Source of the DNA: Pseudomonas costantinii
GTDB taxonomy: Bacteria; Pseudomonadota; Gammaproteobacteria; Pseudomonadales; Pseudomonadaceae
Assembly: GCF_001870435.1 (NCBI RefSeq)
Contig: NZ_MDDR01000034.1
Location: 558,001-622,000 of the forward strand
Direction: 5' to 3'
Length of the DNA: 64,000 bases
Shown here piece by piece: positions 9,418 to 17,131 of the stretch. The notes below the pieces were generated by a model. The model had not been told where the DNA came from and did no database searches. It worked only from the letters and a program-made list of their open reading frames with translations. A program made the position numbers and the translations under genes. Position 1 is the stretch's first letter. Every line of letters starts with the position of its first letter.

Positions 9418-10221
9418 ATGTTGCATATCACCATGATCGGCTGCGGCGCCATTGGCGTCGGCGTGCTTGAGCTGCTGGAGAACGACCCGCAGCTGTGCGT
9501 GGACTACGTCATTGCATCCGCGGGCTCCGAAGCGCTGGTACGTCAACGCCTGGCCAGTTTCAAGCAACCGCCGCAGGTGCTCACGGCGTTGCCGGCCGAT
9601 GCCCGCCCGGATCTGCTGGTGGAGTGCGCCGGCCACCGCGCCATTGAGGAGCATGTGTTGCCTGCCCTGGAGCGCGGCATCGCCTGCCTGATTGTCTCGG
9701 TCGGTGCATTGTCCGAAGTCGGCCTGGTGGAGCGCCTTGAGGCGGCCGCCGAACGCGGCCAGACACGCATCGAGCTGCTGCCCGGAGCCATCGGCGGCAT
9801 CGATGCGCTGTCGGCGGCCAAGGTCGGCGGGCTCGATTCGGTCAGCTACACCGGCCGCAAGCCGGCCTGCGCGTGGAAGAACACTCCCGGCGAACAAGCT
9901 TGCGACCTGGACACCATCAATGAAGCCACGGTGATCTTCCAGGGCAGCGCTCGCGAAGCCGCACGGCTGTATCCGAAAAACGCCAACGTCGCGGCCACCC
10001 TGTCGCTGGCCGGGCTCGGCCTGGACCGCACGCAGGTGACGCTGATTGCCGACCCCCACAGCGACGAAAACGTCCATCACTTCGAAGCCCGTGGGGCCTT
10101 TGGTCGTTTCGAGTTGAGCCTGCGTGGCAAGCCACTGCTGGCCAACCCAAAGACCTCTGCGCTGACGGTGTACAGCGTGGTCCGCGCCTTGGGCAACCAC
10201 GCCCATGCGATTTCCATTTAG
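9418..10221 (+). CDS. Aspartate dehydrogenase-like NAD(P)-dependent protein
   Basis: A 267-residue protein with an N-terminal Rossmann motif (MIGCGAIGVGV), VECAGH, and a C-terminal domain typical of the L-aspartate dehydrogenase/NadX family (LPGAIGGIDALSAAKVGG; KNANVAATLSLAGLG). Known family members interconvert aspartate and iminoaspartate or oxaloacetate plus ammonia. In this operon it could handle an amino- or imino-acid released from a nitrogenous substrate rather than serve NAD synthesis. It lies 10 nt after the ThDP enzyme and 10 nt before the aldehyde dehydrogenase. Confidence 0.85.
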   Translation: MLHITMIGCGAIGVGVLELLENDPQLCVDYVIASAGSEALVRQRLASFKQPPQVLTALPADARPDLLVECAGHRAIEEHVLPALERGIACLIVSVGALSEVGLVERLEAAAERGQTRIELLPGAIGGIDALSAAKVGGLDSVSYTGRKPACAWKNTPGEQACDLDTINEATVIFQGSAREAARLYPKNANVAATLSLAGLGLDRTQVTLIADPHSDENVHHFEARGAFGRFELSLRGKPLLANPKTSALTVYSVVRALGNHAHAISI

Positions 10222-10231
10222 GAGCCCGTCG

Positions 10232-11728
10232 ATGACCCTCGACCAGACTTTACCGATCTGCATCGCCGGCCACTGGCGCCTGGGCCGTGGCGAACGCTAC
10301 GCCAGCCGCTACCCGGCCACCAGCGAAGCCGTGGCCTGGCTTAACGCCGCTGACCTGCAGGATGTCGAAGACGCCATCCAGGGCGCGCATCAGGCCTTCC
10401 TGCACAGCGGCTGGGCCCAGCGCAAACCCCACGAACGGGCCAGCGTGCTGTATCGCATTGCCGAACTGATCCGCCTGAACAGCGAAGAGTTGGCGCAACT
10501 GCAACGCCAGGACAACGGCAAACCGATCAATGAAACCCGCGCGCTGGTAGCCAGTGCCGCCGGTACGTTCCAGTTTTTTGCCGCCGCCTGTGAAACCCTG
10601 GAAGAAACCATCACCCCCTCGCGCGGCGATTTCGTCAGCATGAGTGTCTACGAGCCGATGGGCGTGGTTGCCGCCATCACCCCGTGGAACTCACCGATTG
10701 CCAGCGAGGCTCAGAAAGTCGCGCCAGCCCTGGCGGCGGGTAATGCGGTGGTGATCAAACCGGCGGAAATCACCCCGTTGCTGGCCCTGCGCCTGGCACG
10801 CCTGTGTGAAGAAGCAGGCCTCCCCAAGGGCATGATCAGTGTGCTGCCGGGCAAGGGCTCGCTGCTCGGTGATGCGCTGACCCGTCATCCGCTGGTCAAG
10901 CGGGTGTCGTTCACCGGTGGCACCCGCACCGGCAAGCACATCGCGCATATCGCCGCCGACAAAATGATGCCGGTGTCCCTGGAGCTGGGCGGCAAGTCGC
11001 CGACCATCGTCCTGGATGACGCCGACCTCGATCACGCGGTGGCCGGGGTGCTGTACGGCATCTTCAGTTCATCGGGCGAAGCCTGTATTGCCGGCTCGCG
11101 GCTGTTCGTCGCCCGTGCGCTGTACGAGCCGTTCATGCAGCGCCTGGTGGCCGCTGCGGCCAACCTGCGGGTGGGCGACCCAGCCGACGAAAGCACGCAG
11201 ATGGGGCCCCTGATCAGCGCCGACCACCGTGAATCCGTGGAGCGCTATGTGGCGCTTGGCCTGGCCGAAGGTGGGCGTCTGCGCCTCGGCGGGCAGCGTC
11301 CGAGCGGTGGCCTGTACGACCAGGGCTATTACTACCCGCCGACTATCCTCGAAGGCCTGCACAACCAACAACAGGTGTGCCAGGAAGAAATCTTCGGCCC
11401 GGTGCTGGTGGCGATGCCGTTCGACGACGAAGCGCAACTGCTGGAACAGGCCAACGACAGCCTGTATGCCCTCGCTGCCGGGATCTGGAGCCGCGATTAC
11501 AAACGCGCCTGGGCCCTGGGTCGACGTTTACAGGCCGGTACCGTGTGGATCAACACCTACAAACAATTCTCGATTTCCACACCCTTCGGTGGCTGGCGCG
11601 ACAGCGGCCTGGGCCGCGAAAAGGGTCGTTTGGGAATCCTGCAATACATGGAACAGAAGAGCCTCTACTGGGGCATGAACGAGCAGCCACTGGCCTGGGC
11701 CGGTGTGCCACATGAGGTAGCGTTATGA
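10232..11728 (+). CDS. Aldehyde dehydrogenase
   Basis: A 498-residue NAD(P)-dependent aldehyde dehydrogenase. The general-base glutamate is E251 in LELGGKSP and the nucleophile is C285 in SSGEACIAGS; the FTGGTRTGKHIA coenzyme-binding loop is also present. Paralogues in similar operons act on hydroxymuconic or aminomuconic semialdehydes and on benzaldehydes. Its position after a ThDP decarboxylase and before an extradiol-type enzyme fits either role. The start at 10232 has a GGAG site; the stop overlaps the next ATG. Confidence 0.92.
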   Translation: MTLDQTLPICIAGHWRLGRGERYASRYPATSEAVAWLNAADLQDVEDAIQGAHQAFLHSGWAQRKPHERASVLYRIAELIRLNSEELAQLQRQDNGKPINETRALVASAAGTFQFFAAACETLEETITPSRGDFVSMSVYEPMGVVAAITPWNSPIASEAQKVAPALAAGNAVVIKPAEITPLLALRLARLCEEAGLPKGMISVLPGKGSLLGDALTRHPLVKRVSFTGGTRTGKHIAHIAADKMMPVSLELGGKSPTIVLDDADLDHAVAGVLYGIFSSSGEACIAGSRLFVARALYEPFMQRLVAAAANLRVGDPADESTQMGPLISADHRESVERYVALGLAEGGRLRLGGQRPSGGLYDQGYYYPPTILEGLHNQQQVCQEEIFGPVLVAMPFDDEAQLLEQANDSLYALAAGIWSRDYKRAWALGRRLQAGTVWINTYKQFSISTPFGGWRDSGLGREKGRLGILQYMEQKSLYWGMNEQPLAWAGVPHEVAL

Positions 11729-12690
11729 GTGTTTTAGGGATTGATGAAGTCACCTACGGCGTCGAGGACCTCGATACCTGCGTGCGTTTTTTCAGCGACT
11801 GGGGCCTCAAGCAGGTCAGCGCCCAAGCGGATGAAGTGGTCTTCGAGACCCTCAACGGCTGCCGTGTGGTCCTCGCCGACCTGAACAAACCGGGCCTGCC
11901 GCCCGCCATCGAGGCCGGTTCCACCGTGCGCGAAGTGGTGTGGGGCGTGGCCAGCGCGGCTGACCTGGCGCTGTACAGCGAACGCATCGCCCGCGATCCG
12001 GGTTTTGTCGAGAGTAACGGGCGCATCGGCTGCACCGACCCCAACGGCTTGGCGATCCGCCTGCAAGTGACGCGCAAGCGCGAGATCGAGCTTGAGTGCA
12101 GCGGCCATAACACCTGGCAGACCAAGGGCCGGATCAACAAGGCCGCACCGATCTACGAACGCGCTACGCCGATTGAAGTCGGTCACGTGGTGTTTTTCGT
12201 CAAGGATGTGAACGCATGCGAGGCCTTCTACCACGAGCGTTTCGGCTTCCAGGCCTCGGACCGTTACCCGGATCGCGGCGCCTTCTTGCGCACCGCTGAG
12301 GAAGGCGGCCACCACGACCTGTTCATGCTGCAACTGCCGGCGCCACGGGCAGGCCTGAACCATGTGGCCTTCACCGTGCGCGACGTGCATGAGGTGTTTG
12401 GCGGCGGTATGCATGTGTCCCGCAGCGGCTGGCCGACCGAGATCGGTCCTGGGCGGCATCCAGTGTCTTCGGCGTTCTTCTGGTACTTCAAAAACCCGGC
12501 CGGAGCCTTGGTGGAGTACTACGCCGACGAAGACCAACTGACCGGCGAATGGCAGCCGCGCACCTTTGAACCGGGACCCACAGTATTCGCCGAATGGGCG
12601 ATTGCCGGCGGCATCGACGGCAACACCCGTCGCCAGCAGCACGTCGAGGCGCCACAAGGCAAATTCCTCACTGACAAACCGAAACCCTGA
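11725..12690 (+). CDS. VOC-superfamily protein, probable type I extradiol dioxygenase
   Basis: A 321-residue two-module VOC protein, the size of type I extradiol ring-cleavage dioxygenases. The iron ligands expected from that family are all in place in the second module: H154 (GHVVFFVKD), H213 (LNHVAFTVRD) and E264 (GALVEYY), with spacings close to those of 2,3-dihydroxybiphenyl dioxygenase. It would cleave a catecholic or aminophenolic ring made by the Rieske oxygenase and the flavin monooxygenase encoded downstream. A non-dioxygenase VOC activity remains possible. Confidence 0.82.
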   Translation: MSVLGIDEVTYGVEDLDTCVRFFSDWGLKQVSAQADEVVFETLNGCRVVLADLNKPGLPPAIEAGSTVREVVWGVASAADLALYSERIARDPGFVESNGRIGCTDPNGLAIRLQVTRKREIELECSGHNTWQTKGRINKAAPIYERATPIEVGHVVFFVKDVNACEAFYHERFGFQASDRYPDRGAFLRTAEEGGHHDLFMLQLPAPRAGLNHVAFTVRDVHEVFGGGMHVSRSGWPTEIGPGRHPVSSAFFWYFKNPAGALVEYYADEDQLTGEWQPRTFEPGPTVFAEWAIAGGIDGNTRRQQHVEAPQGKFLTDKPKP

Positions 12691-12704
12691 ACAGGAAGTT
12701 GCCT

Positions 12705-13847
12705 ATGTCTTCCCTGAACATTGCTATCGTCGGTGCCGGTATCGGTGGCCTGACCGCCGCCATTGCCCTGCACCGCGCCGGTCACCACGTCACCGTGTTC
12801 GAGCAGTCCAAAGCCTTTTTGCGGGTCGGTGCCGACATCAACCTCACCCCCAACGCCGTACGTGCGCTGGATGGCCTGGGTATCGGCGCTGCGGTGCGTA
12901 TTCCCGCCGCCCGGCCGACCCACCGCATCAGCCGGATGTGGGACAGCGGCGAAGAAACCTCGCGCTTGGAAATGTCCGATGCCGCCGAACAAAAATACGG
13001 CGCCCCGCAATTGACCATCCACCGCGCCGACCTGCTGGCGGCCCTGGCCAACGTGTTCCCGCTTGCGCAGGTGCAGTTCGCCAAGCGCACCGAACGGGTC
13101 GAGCACAGTGACGACGGCATCCGCCTGCATTTCAAGGATGGCAGCCAGCACCGCTGCGATGTGCTGATCGGCGCCGACGGTATTCATTCGGTGGTACGCA
13201 ACACGCTGTTTGGCGAAGAACATCCGCGCTTTACCGGGGTGGTGGCTTACCGCGCCGTGGTACCGGCCGAGCAAGTGGCGCATGTGCCGAACATCCAGGC
13301 GTTCACCAAATGGTGGGGCCCCAACCCGCAAAGCCAGATCGTCACGTTCCCGCTGAACCAGGGCAAAGACATCTTTATCTTCGCCACCACCGCTCAGGAC
13401 AGTTGGCACGAAGAGTCCTGGACCAGCGCCGGCGATGCCGACGAGTTGCGCAGCCACTATCAGGCGTTCCACCCGGACGCCCGCGCCTTGCTCGACGCTT
13501 GCAGCGAGGTGCTCAAGACCGCGCTGTATGAACGTGATCCGCTGCCGTTCTGGTCCAAGGGCGCAATCACCCTGCTGGGTGATGCCTGCCACCCGATGAT
13601 GCCGTTCATGGCCCAGGGTGCTGGCCAAGCCATTGAGGACGCGGTGGTACTCGCCCGCTATCTGCAAAATCTCGACAGCCAGACCCAGGTGGCTGACGCC
13701 TTGCAGGCTTACCAGCAAGCACGCCTGGAACGTACCAGCCAGATCCAGATTGGTTCGCGCGGCAACCAATGGCTCAAGGACGGTGGCAACGCCGACTGGG
13801 TCTACGGCTACGACGCCTGGGCCGTACCAACCGACGACGCGGCCTGA
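12705..13847 (+). CDS. FAD-dependent aromatic monooxygenase (NicC/salicylate-hydroxylase type)
   Basis: A 380-residue class A flavoprotein monooxygenase: GAGIGG for FAD at residues 10-15, the central DG motif (DVLIGADGIHSVVR) and the second FAD motif LLGDACHPM (D293). The C-terminal DWVYGYDAW segment resembles that of 6-hydroxynicotinate 3-monooxygenase NicC (recalled, not aligned). Such enzymes hydroxylate an activated aromatic or pyridine ring, often with loss of a carboxyl group, using NAD(P)H and oxygen. The start at 12705 has an AGGAAG site; an upstream TTG was rejected. Confidence 0.88.
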   Translation: MSSLNIAIVGAGIGGLTAAIALHRAGHHVTVFEQSKAFLRVGADINLTPNAVRALDGLGIGAAVRIPAARPTHRISRMWDSGEETSRLEMSDAAEQKYGAPQLTIHRADLLAALANVFPLAQVQFAKRTERVEHSDDGIRLHFKDGSQHRCDVLIGADGIHSVVRNTLFGEEHPRFTGVVAYRAVVPAEQVAHVPNIQAFTKWWGPNPQSQIVTFPLNQGKDIFIFATTAQDSWHEESWTSAGDADELRSHYQAFHPDARALLDACSEVLKTALYERDPLPFWSKGAITLLGDACHPMMPFMAQGAGQAIEDAVVLARYLQNLDSQTQVADALQAYQQARLERTSQIQIGSRGNQWLKDGGNADWVYGYDAWAVPTDDAA

Positions 13848-13849
13848 CC

Positions 13850-14167
13850 ATGAACGACACATTACTGGTGACCGTGCTGCTCAAGCACGACCAATCGAAA
13901 AACCTCGAAGACATTCAGCGCCACATGAAGCAGCAGGACTGGTGGGAACGCTTTCCACCGCAAGGGATCGAGCTGGTGTCGTGGACCGTGGCCATGGGCC
14001 TGGGTCAAATCGTCACCCTGCGCTTGGCGCCGAGCCTGCTGCCTACCCTCAACGTCGAGCTCGAGCGCTCGGCCTGGGGGGTGTTCAGCACTGAGGTCTT
14101 CCCGACATACGACTTTATCCCGGTGCGCGAAACAATCCGCGAACGGGTACGCAACGGAGGTCAATGA
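13850..14167 (+). CDS. Small uncharacterised protein, possibly muconolactone-isomerase-like
   Basis: A 105-residue protein starting 2 nt after the monooxygenase stop. No catalytic motif is recognised. Its length and alternation (LLVTVLLKHDQ at the start; a WERFPPQGIELVSW segment; a C-terminal TYDFIPV strand) vaguely resemble dimeric alpha/beta-barrel proteins such as muconolactone isomerase. This is a weak similarity judged by eye. Its position between the ring-hydroxylating enzymes suggests a role in the pathway, for example isomerising a ring-fission product. Confidence 0.7.
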   Translation: MNDTLLVTVLLKHDQSKNLEDIQRHMKQQDWWERFPPQGIELVSWTVAMGLGQIVTLRLAPSLLPTLNVELERSAWGVFSTEVFPTYDFIPVRETIRERVRNGGQ

Positions 14168-14168
14168 G

Positions 14169-14396
14169 ATGAGCACTACCGAACGATTCCTCGAGCCCCA
14201 TCAGGCCCGTAAACGACCCAATACCCAGTTTGAAGAGCTGCTGGGCGATTCCATCGAGCGTGCATTCGGCAACGGCGTGACCGAGCTGCCCGCCCTGCTC
14301 GCCCACCTGAACCTGGCTGGCCCGCCTTGCCCGCTGACCAGCGGCGAGTGGACAGCAGATGCCTATCAAACCCTGATGGCCCGGCTGGGCGAATGA
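14169..14396 (+). CDS. Small protein, possible recombinase-like HTH domain
   Basis: A 75-residue soluble protein (starts MSTTERFLEPHQARKRPN, ends YQTLMARLGE) lying 1 nt after the previous gene and 21 nt before the Rieske gene. It has a helical centre with no metal or cofactor motif. I have a vague recollection that similar small proteins beside Rieske oxygenases are annotated as recombinase-like helix-turn-helix proteins. Function unknown; a small accessory of the oxygenase is plausible. Confidence 0.65.
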   Translation: MSTTERFLEPHQARKRPNTQFEELLGDSIERAFGNGVTELPALLAHLNLAGPPCPLTSGEWTADAYQTLMARLGE

Positions 14397-14417
14397 CCCG
14401 GCAGAAGGAATAAGAAA

Positions 14418-15452
14418 ATGACTATGCAACTGACCGTCGACCCTGTTGAACAGCATTTGGCCAATGGCCTCAAAGACCTCTGGTTCCCGGTATTGCCGTC
14501 GGACCTGCTCAAAGAAAAACCGGTGTCGGTGCGCCGCCTCGGCTACAAAATCGCCCTGTGGCGCGACAACGATGGCCGCGTGCACGCCCTCGAAGACCAT
14601 TGCCCGCATCGTGGTGCGCCACTGTCCCAAGGCCCGGTGCTGGGTGATCGCTTACAGTGCCCTTATCACGGCATCGAAGTGCGCTGCGACGGTACCGTGA
14701 CCAAAGTGCCGGGCAGCCCGGGTTGCAAACTCGAAGGCAGCCGCCCGACCCGCATGTTCCACACCCGCGAAGCCGCCGGCGCGATCTTTTTGTTCAACGC
14801 CGCCGACCCGCACCTGCCAACCCCTCCGGAACTGGTGCTGCCCGAGCAACTGACCTCTCCCGAATGGAGCAGCTTCGTCTGCTACACCGAGTGGAAAGGC
14901 GACTACCGCTACGTGATCGACAATGTCATGGACCCGATGCACGGCACCTACCTGCACAAGATGTCGCACTCGATGAGTGAAGGCGAAGCCACCGCCAAGT
15001 TCGTGACCCGCGATACCGACAACGGGTTCTTCTTCGAGAAGGAAGGCCAGCGCGGGGTTAACTTCGACTGGACCGAGTTCATGGACAATGGTTGCCATTG
15101 GCTGCGCCTGGAAATCCCCTACCCGAAAACCGGCGGCCCGGGCGGTAACTTCACCATTATCGGCAGCTACACGCCGAGCAGCCGCGCGTTGTCAGCGGTA
15201 TTCCATTGGCGCTGCCGACCGCTGACCGGCTGGCAGCGTGATACCTGGCGCTTCCTCTACAAAAACCGCCTGGAAGCGCGGCATTGGGCAGTGCTGGAGC
15301 AAGACCGGGTGCTGCTGGAATTCATGGAGCCGGACGCCAACCAGCGTGAAAATCTCTACCAGCACGATTTGGGTGTGGTGCGGCTTCGACGCTACCTGAA
15401 GAACGCCGCCAAGGCCCAGCTTGAACTGATCGAGGCGAAGCAACTGCCATGA
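14418..15452 (+). CDS. Rieske non-heme iron oxygenase, oxygenase component
   Basis: A 344-residue alpha-only Rieske oxygenase of the vanillate demethylase/phenoxybenzoate dioxygenase group. The Rieske cluster ligands are C62-P-H64 and C81-P-Y-H84. The mononuclear iron site lies in DNVMDPMHGTYLH (D168, D172, H175, H180). It hydroxylates or O/N-demethylates an aromatic ring with electrons from a reductase, here almost certainly the PDR-type reductase at 15873-16832. The short length and lack of a beta subunit gene fit the homotrimeric class. The start follows an AAGGAA ribosome binding site. Confidence 0.93.
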   Translation: MTMQLTVDPVEQHLANGLKDLWFPVLPSDLLKEKPVSVRRLGYKIALWRDNDGRVHALEDHCPHRGAPLSQGPVLGDRLQCPYHGIEVRCDGTVTKVPGSPGCKLEGSRPTRMFHTREAAGAIFLFNAADPHLPTPPELVLPEQLTSPEWSSFVCYTEWKGDYRYVIDNVMDPMHGTYLHKMSHSMSEGEATAKFVTRDTDNGFFFEKEGQRGVNFDWTEFMDNGCHWLRLEIPYPKTGGPGGNFTIIGSYTPSSRALSAVFHWRCRPLTGWQRDTWRFLYKNRLEARHWAVLEQDRVLLEFMEPDANQRENLYQHDLGVVRLRRYLKNAAKAQLELIEAKQLP

Positions 15453-15880
15453 ACCCCATTGTGCAGCTGGTGCATAGCCCTGCAGTGCCGCAGCCCCCTG
15501 GGACCAGCTGGTCCAATGCCGTGTTGATCGGCCGTGACGTGGTGATGTCGGGCATGACCGCGCACCCCGCCGCGCGCGACGCAGCACTGGACTGCTACGC
15601 CCAGACCCTGGTGGTACTGGGCAAGATCCAGGCATTGGTGGAGGCCGCCGGCGGCCATGTCGGCAATATCTACCGGCTGACGGTGTACCTCACCGACATT
15701 GCCGACAAGGAGGACGTGGGCCGCGCCCGGCGTGATTTTTTCGCCGGGCAGGCGCTGTTTCCGACCTCCACCCTGGTGGCCGTCAGCGCACTGGTGTTTC
15801 CCGAACTACGGGTCGAGATTGAGGCCAGCGCCCGGCTCGATGTCGACCTGCGTACTGTCATAGAGGTGAACGATGTCTAA
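15449..15880 (+). CDS. RidA-family protein (imine/enamine deaminase type)
   Basis: A 143-residue RidA/YjgF-type protein with the conserved YRLTVYLTDI strand and a C-terminal arginine in RVEIEASARL that binds carboxylate ligands. Known members hydrolyse 2-iminoacids; some catabolic members are 2-aminomuconate deaminases or RutC-type proteins. Its placement between the Rieske oxygenase and its reductase (ATGA overlap upstream, 8-nt overlap downstream) argues for a pathway role in releasing ammonia from an enamine or imine. Confidence 0.87.
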   Translation: MNPIVQLVHSPAVPQPPGTSWSNAVLIGRDVVMSGMTAHPAARDAALDCYAQTLVVLGKIQALVEAAGGHVGNIYRLTVYLTDIADKEDVGRARRDFFAGQALFPTSTLVAVSALVFPELRVEIEASARLDVDLRTVIEVNDV

Positions 15881-16832
15881 ACCCTCCCTCCTCAATGCCC
15901 GCGTGCACACCCTGCGCTATGAAGCCGAAGGCATCATCAGCGTCGAACTGCGACCGTTGGGCGATACCGTGTTTCCACCGTTCGAGGCCGGCTCGCACAT
16001 CGACCTGCACCTGGCCAACGGCCTGGTGCGCAGTTACTCGCTGCTCAACTCTCCCAGCGACCAGGGGCGTTATACCGTCGGCATTCTGCGCGACCGCAAT
16101 AGCCGCGGTGGCTCGGAGTACGTCCACAGCCAACTGCGAGTCGGCATGCCACTGTCCATCTCGGCGCCTCGTAACAACTTTGCCCTGGACCTGAGTGCGA
16201 GCCACAGCGTGCTGGTGGCCGGCGGCATTGGCATCACACCGATCTACTGCATGTTCCGCCAGTTGCTGGCGCAGGGAAAATCCGCCGAGCTGATCTACTG
16301 CGCCCGCTCACGCCAGGAAGCGGCGCTGGTGGAGACATTAAGCGGGCTCAATGCCCGGGTGGTTTACCACTTCAACGATGAGAAAGGCGTGCCGCCGGAC
16401 CTTGCCGCCTACCTCGCCGGCCAGCCGGCGGATACACACTTCTACTGCTGCGGCCCGACGCCGATGCTGGATGCCTTCGAAGGCACGTGTGAGCGCCTGG
16501 GTTATCCCCATGCCCATATCGAACGCTTTGCGGCCGCCGAGCTGCCGCCCAGCGAAGATGCCCGAAACAGCTACAGCGTGGAGCTGAAAAAAACCGGCAA
16601 AACCCTGTCGATAGAACCCGGCTTGAGCCTGCTGGATGTGTTGCTGGAAGCCGGTTGCGACATCGAACACAGCTGCCGCGAGGGCGTTTGCGGCTCCTGT
16701 GAAACCCGGGTGCTGGAAGGTGAGATCGACCACCGTGACGGCGTGCTGACCAAGGCTGAGCGGGCAGCGAATAAATCGATGATGGTGTGCGTCTCCGGCT
16801 GCAAGAGCCAGCGCTTGGTACTCGACCTCTGA
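15873..16832 (+). CDS. PDR-type oxidoreductase (VanB-like), Rieske oxygenase reductase
   Basis: A 319-residue reductase in the phthalate dioxygenase reductase order: an N-terminal flavin domain (RSYSLLNSP), an NAD domain (VLVAGGIGITPI; HFYCCGPTPMLDAF) and a C-terminal plant-type [2Fe-2S] ferredoxin domain with CREGVCGSC and a last cysteine in MVCVSGC. It passes electrons from NADH to the oxygenase encoded two genes upstream. It is the last gene of the operon; a hairpin follows at 16850-16875. Confidence 0.94.
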   Translation: MSKPSLLNARVHTLRYEAEGIISVELRPLGDTVFPPFEAGSHIDLHLANGLVRSYSLLNSPSDQGRYTVGILRDRNSRGGSEYVHSQLRVGMPLSISAPRNNFALDLSASHSVLVAGGIGITPIYCMFRQLLAQGKSAELIYCARSRQEAALVETLSGLNARVVYHFNDEKGVPPDLAAYLAGQPADTHFYCCGPTPMLDAFEGTCERLGYPHAHIERFAAAELPPSEDARNSYSVELKKTGKTLSIEPGLSLLDVLLEAGCDIEHSCREGVCGSCETRVLEGEIDHRDGVLTKAERAANKSMMVCVSGCKSQRLVLDL

Positions 16833-16849
16833 TCCACAGCCTCCTACTT

Positions 16850-16875
16850 ACAGGAGCGAGTTTGCTCGCTCCTGT
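16850..16875. repeat. Hairpin repeat at the operon end
   Basis: An 11-bp perfect stem (ACAGGAGCGAG / CTCGCTCCTGT) with loop TTTG begins 18 nt after the reductase stop codon. No T-run follows, so it is a poor intrinsic terminator. The GAGCGAG-TTTG-CTCGCTC core is of the kind dispersed between genes in P. fluorescens genomes; a related element is at 24738-24767. Confidence 0.65.
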
Positions 16876-17114
16876 ACAGCCCTGTTTTATTCCCACCACA
16901 TGAACTTTCGACTGAATAAGTAGGCAACTTATTATTCATCGGTAAAACACAGCCATGCCCGTTCCGCTGGCAGCGTGCAATAAAGACGCACCGCTCACGA
17001 GCAACATTGTTACTGGCTTCCCCGGTTGTTTCATGGGTTACACAAACCGCTTTGTTTCCCATATAAACAATTGTTTTTGTGTGTGTTTTTTTAAACTCCC
17101 AACAAACACAGCCT

Positions 17115-17131
17115 CTGGCACAGTTCCTGCT
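17115..17131 (+). promoter_or_regulatory. Sigma-54 (-24/-12) promoter of the porin gene
   Basis: CTGGCACAGTTCCTGCT has the RpoN consensus TGGCAC with GG (17117-17118) and GC (17129-17130) exactly 10 bp apart. It predicts transcription from about 17141 and a leader of about 155 nt. It is closer to consensus than the operon's element. Confidence 0.78.

Noticed and set aside
7485..9452. 655-codon open frame on the minus strand
   Set aside because: Entirely antisense to the ThDP enzyme gene, which has conserved motifs and a ribosome binding site. Long opposite-strand frames are common in G+C-rich DNA with strong third-position bias.
12519..13862. 447-codon minus-strand frame
   Set aside because: Antisense to the flavin monooxygenase gene with its FAD motifs; no protein-like features.
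16850..16875. Strong intrinsic terminator of the catabolic operon
   Set aside because: The hairpin is perfect but lacks a following T-run and resembles a dispersed repeat, so it is listed as a repeat instead.
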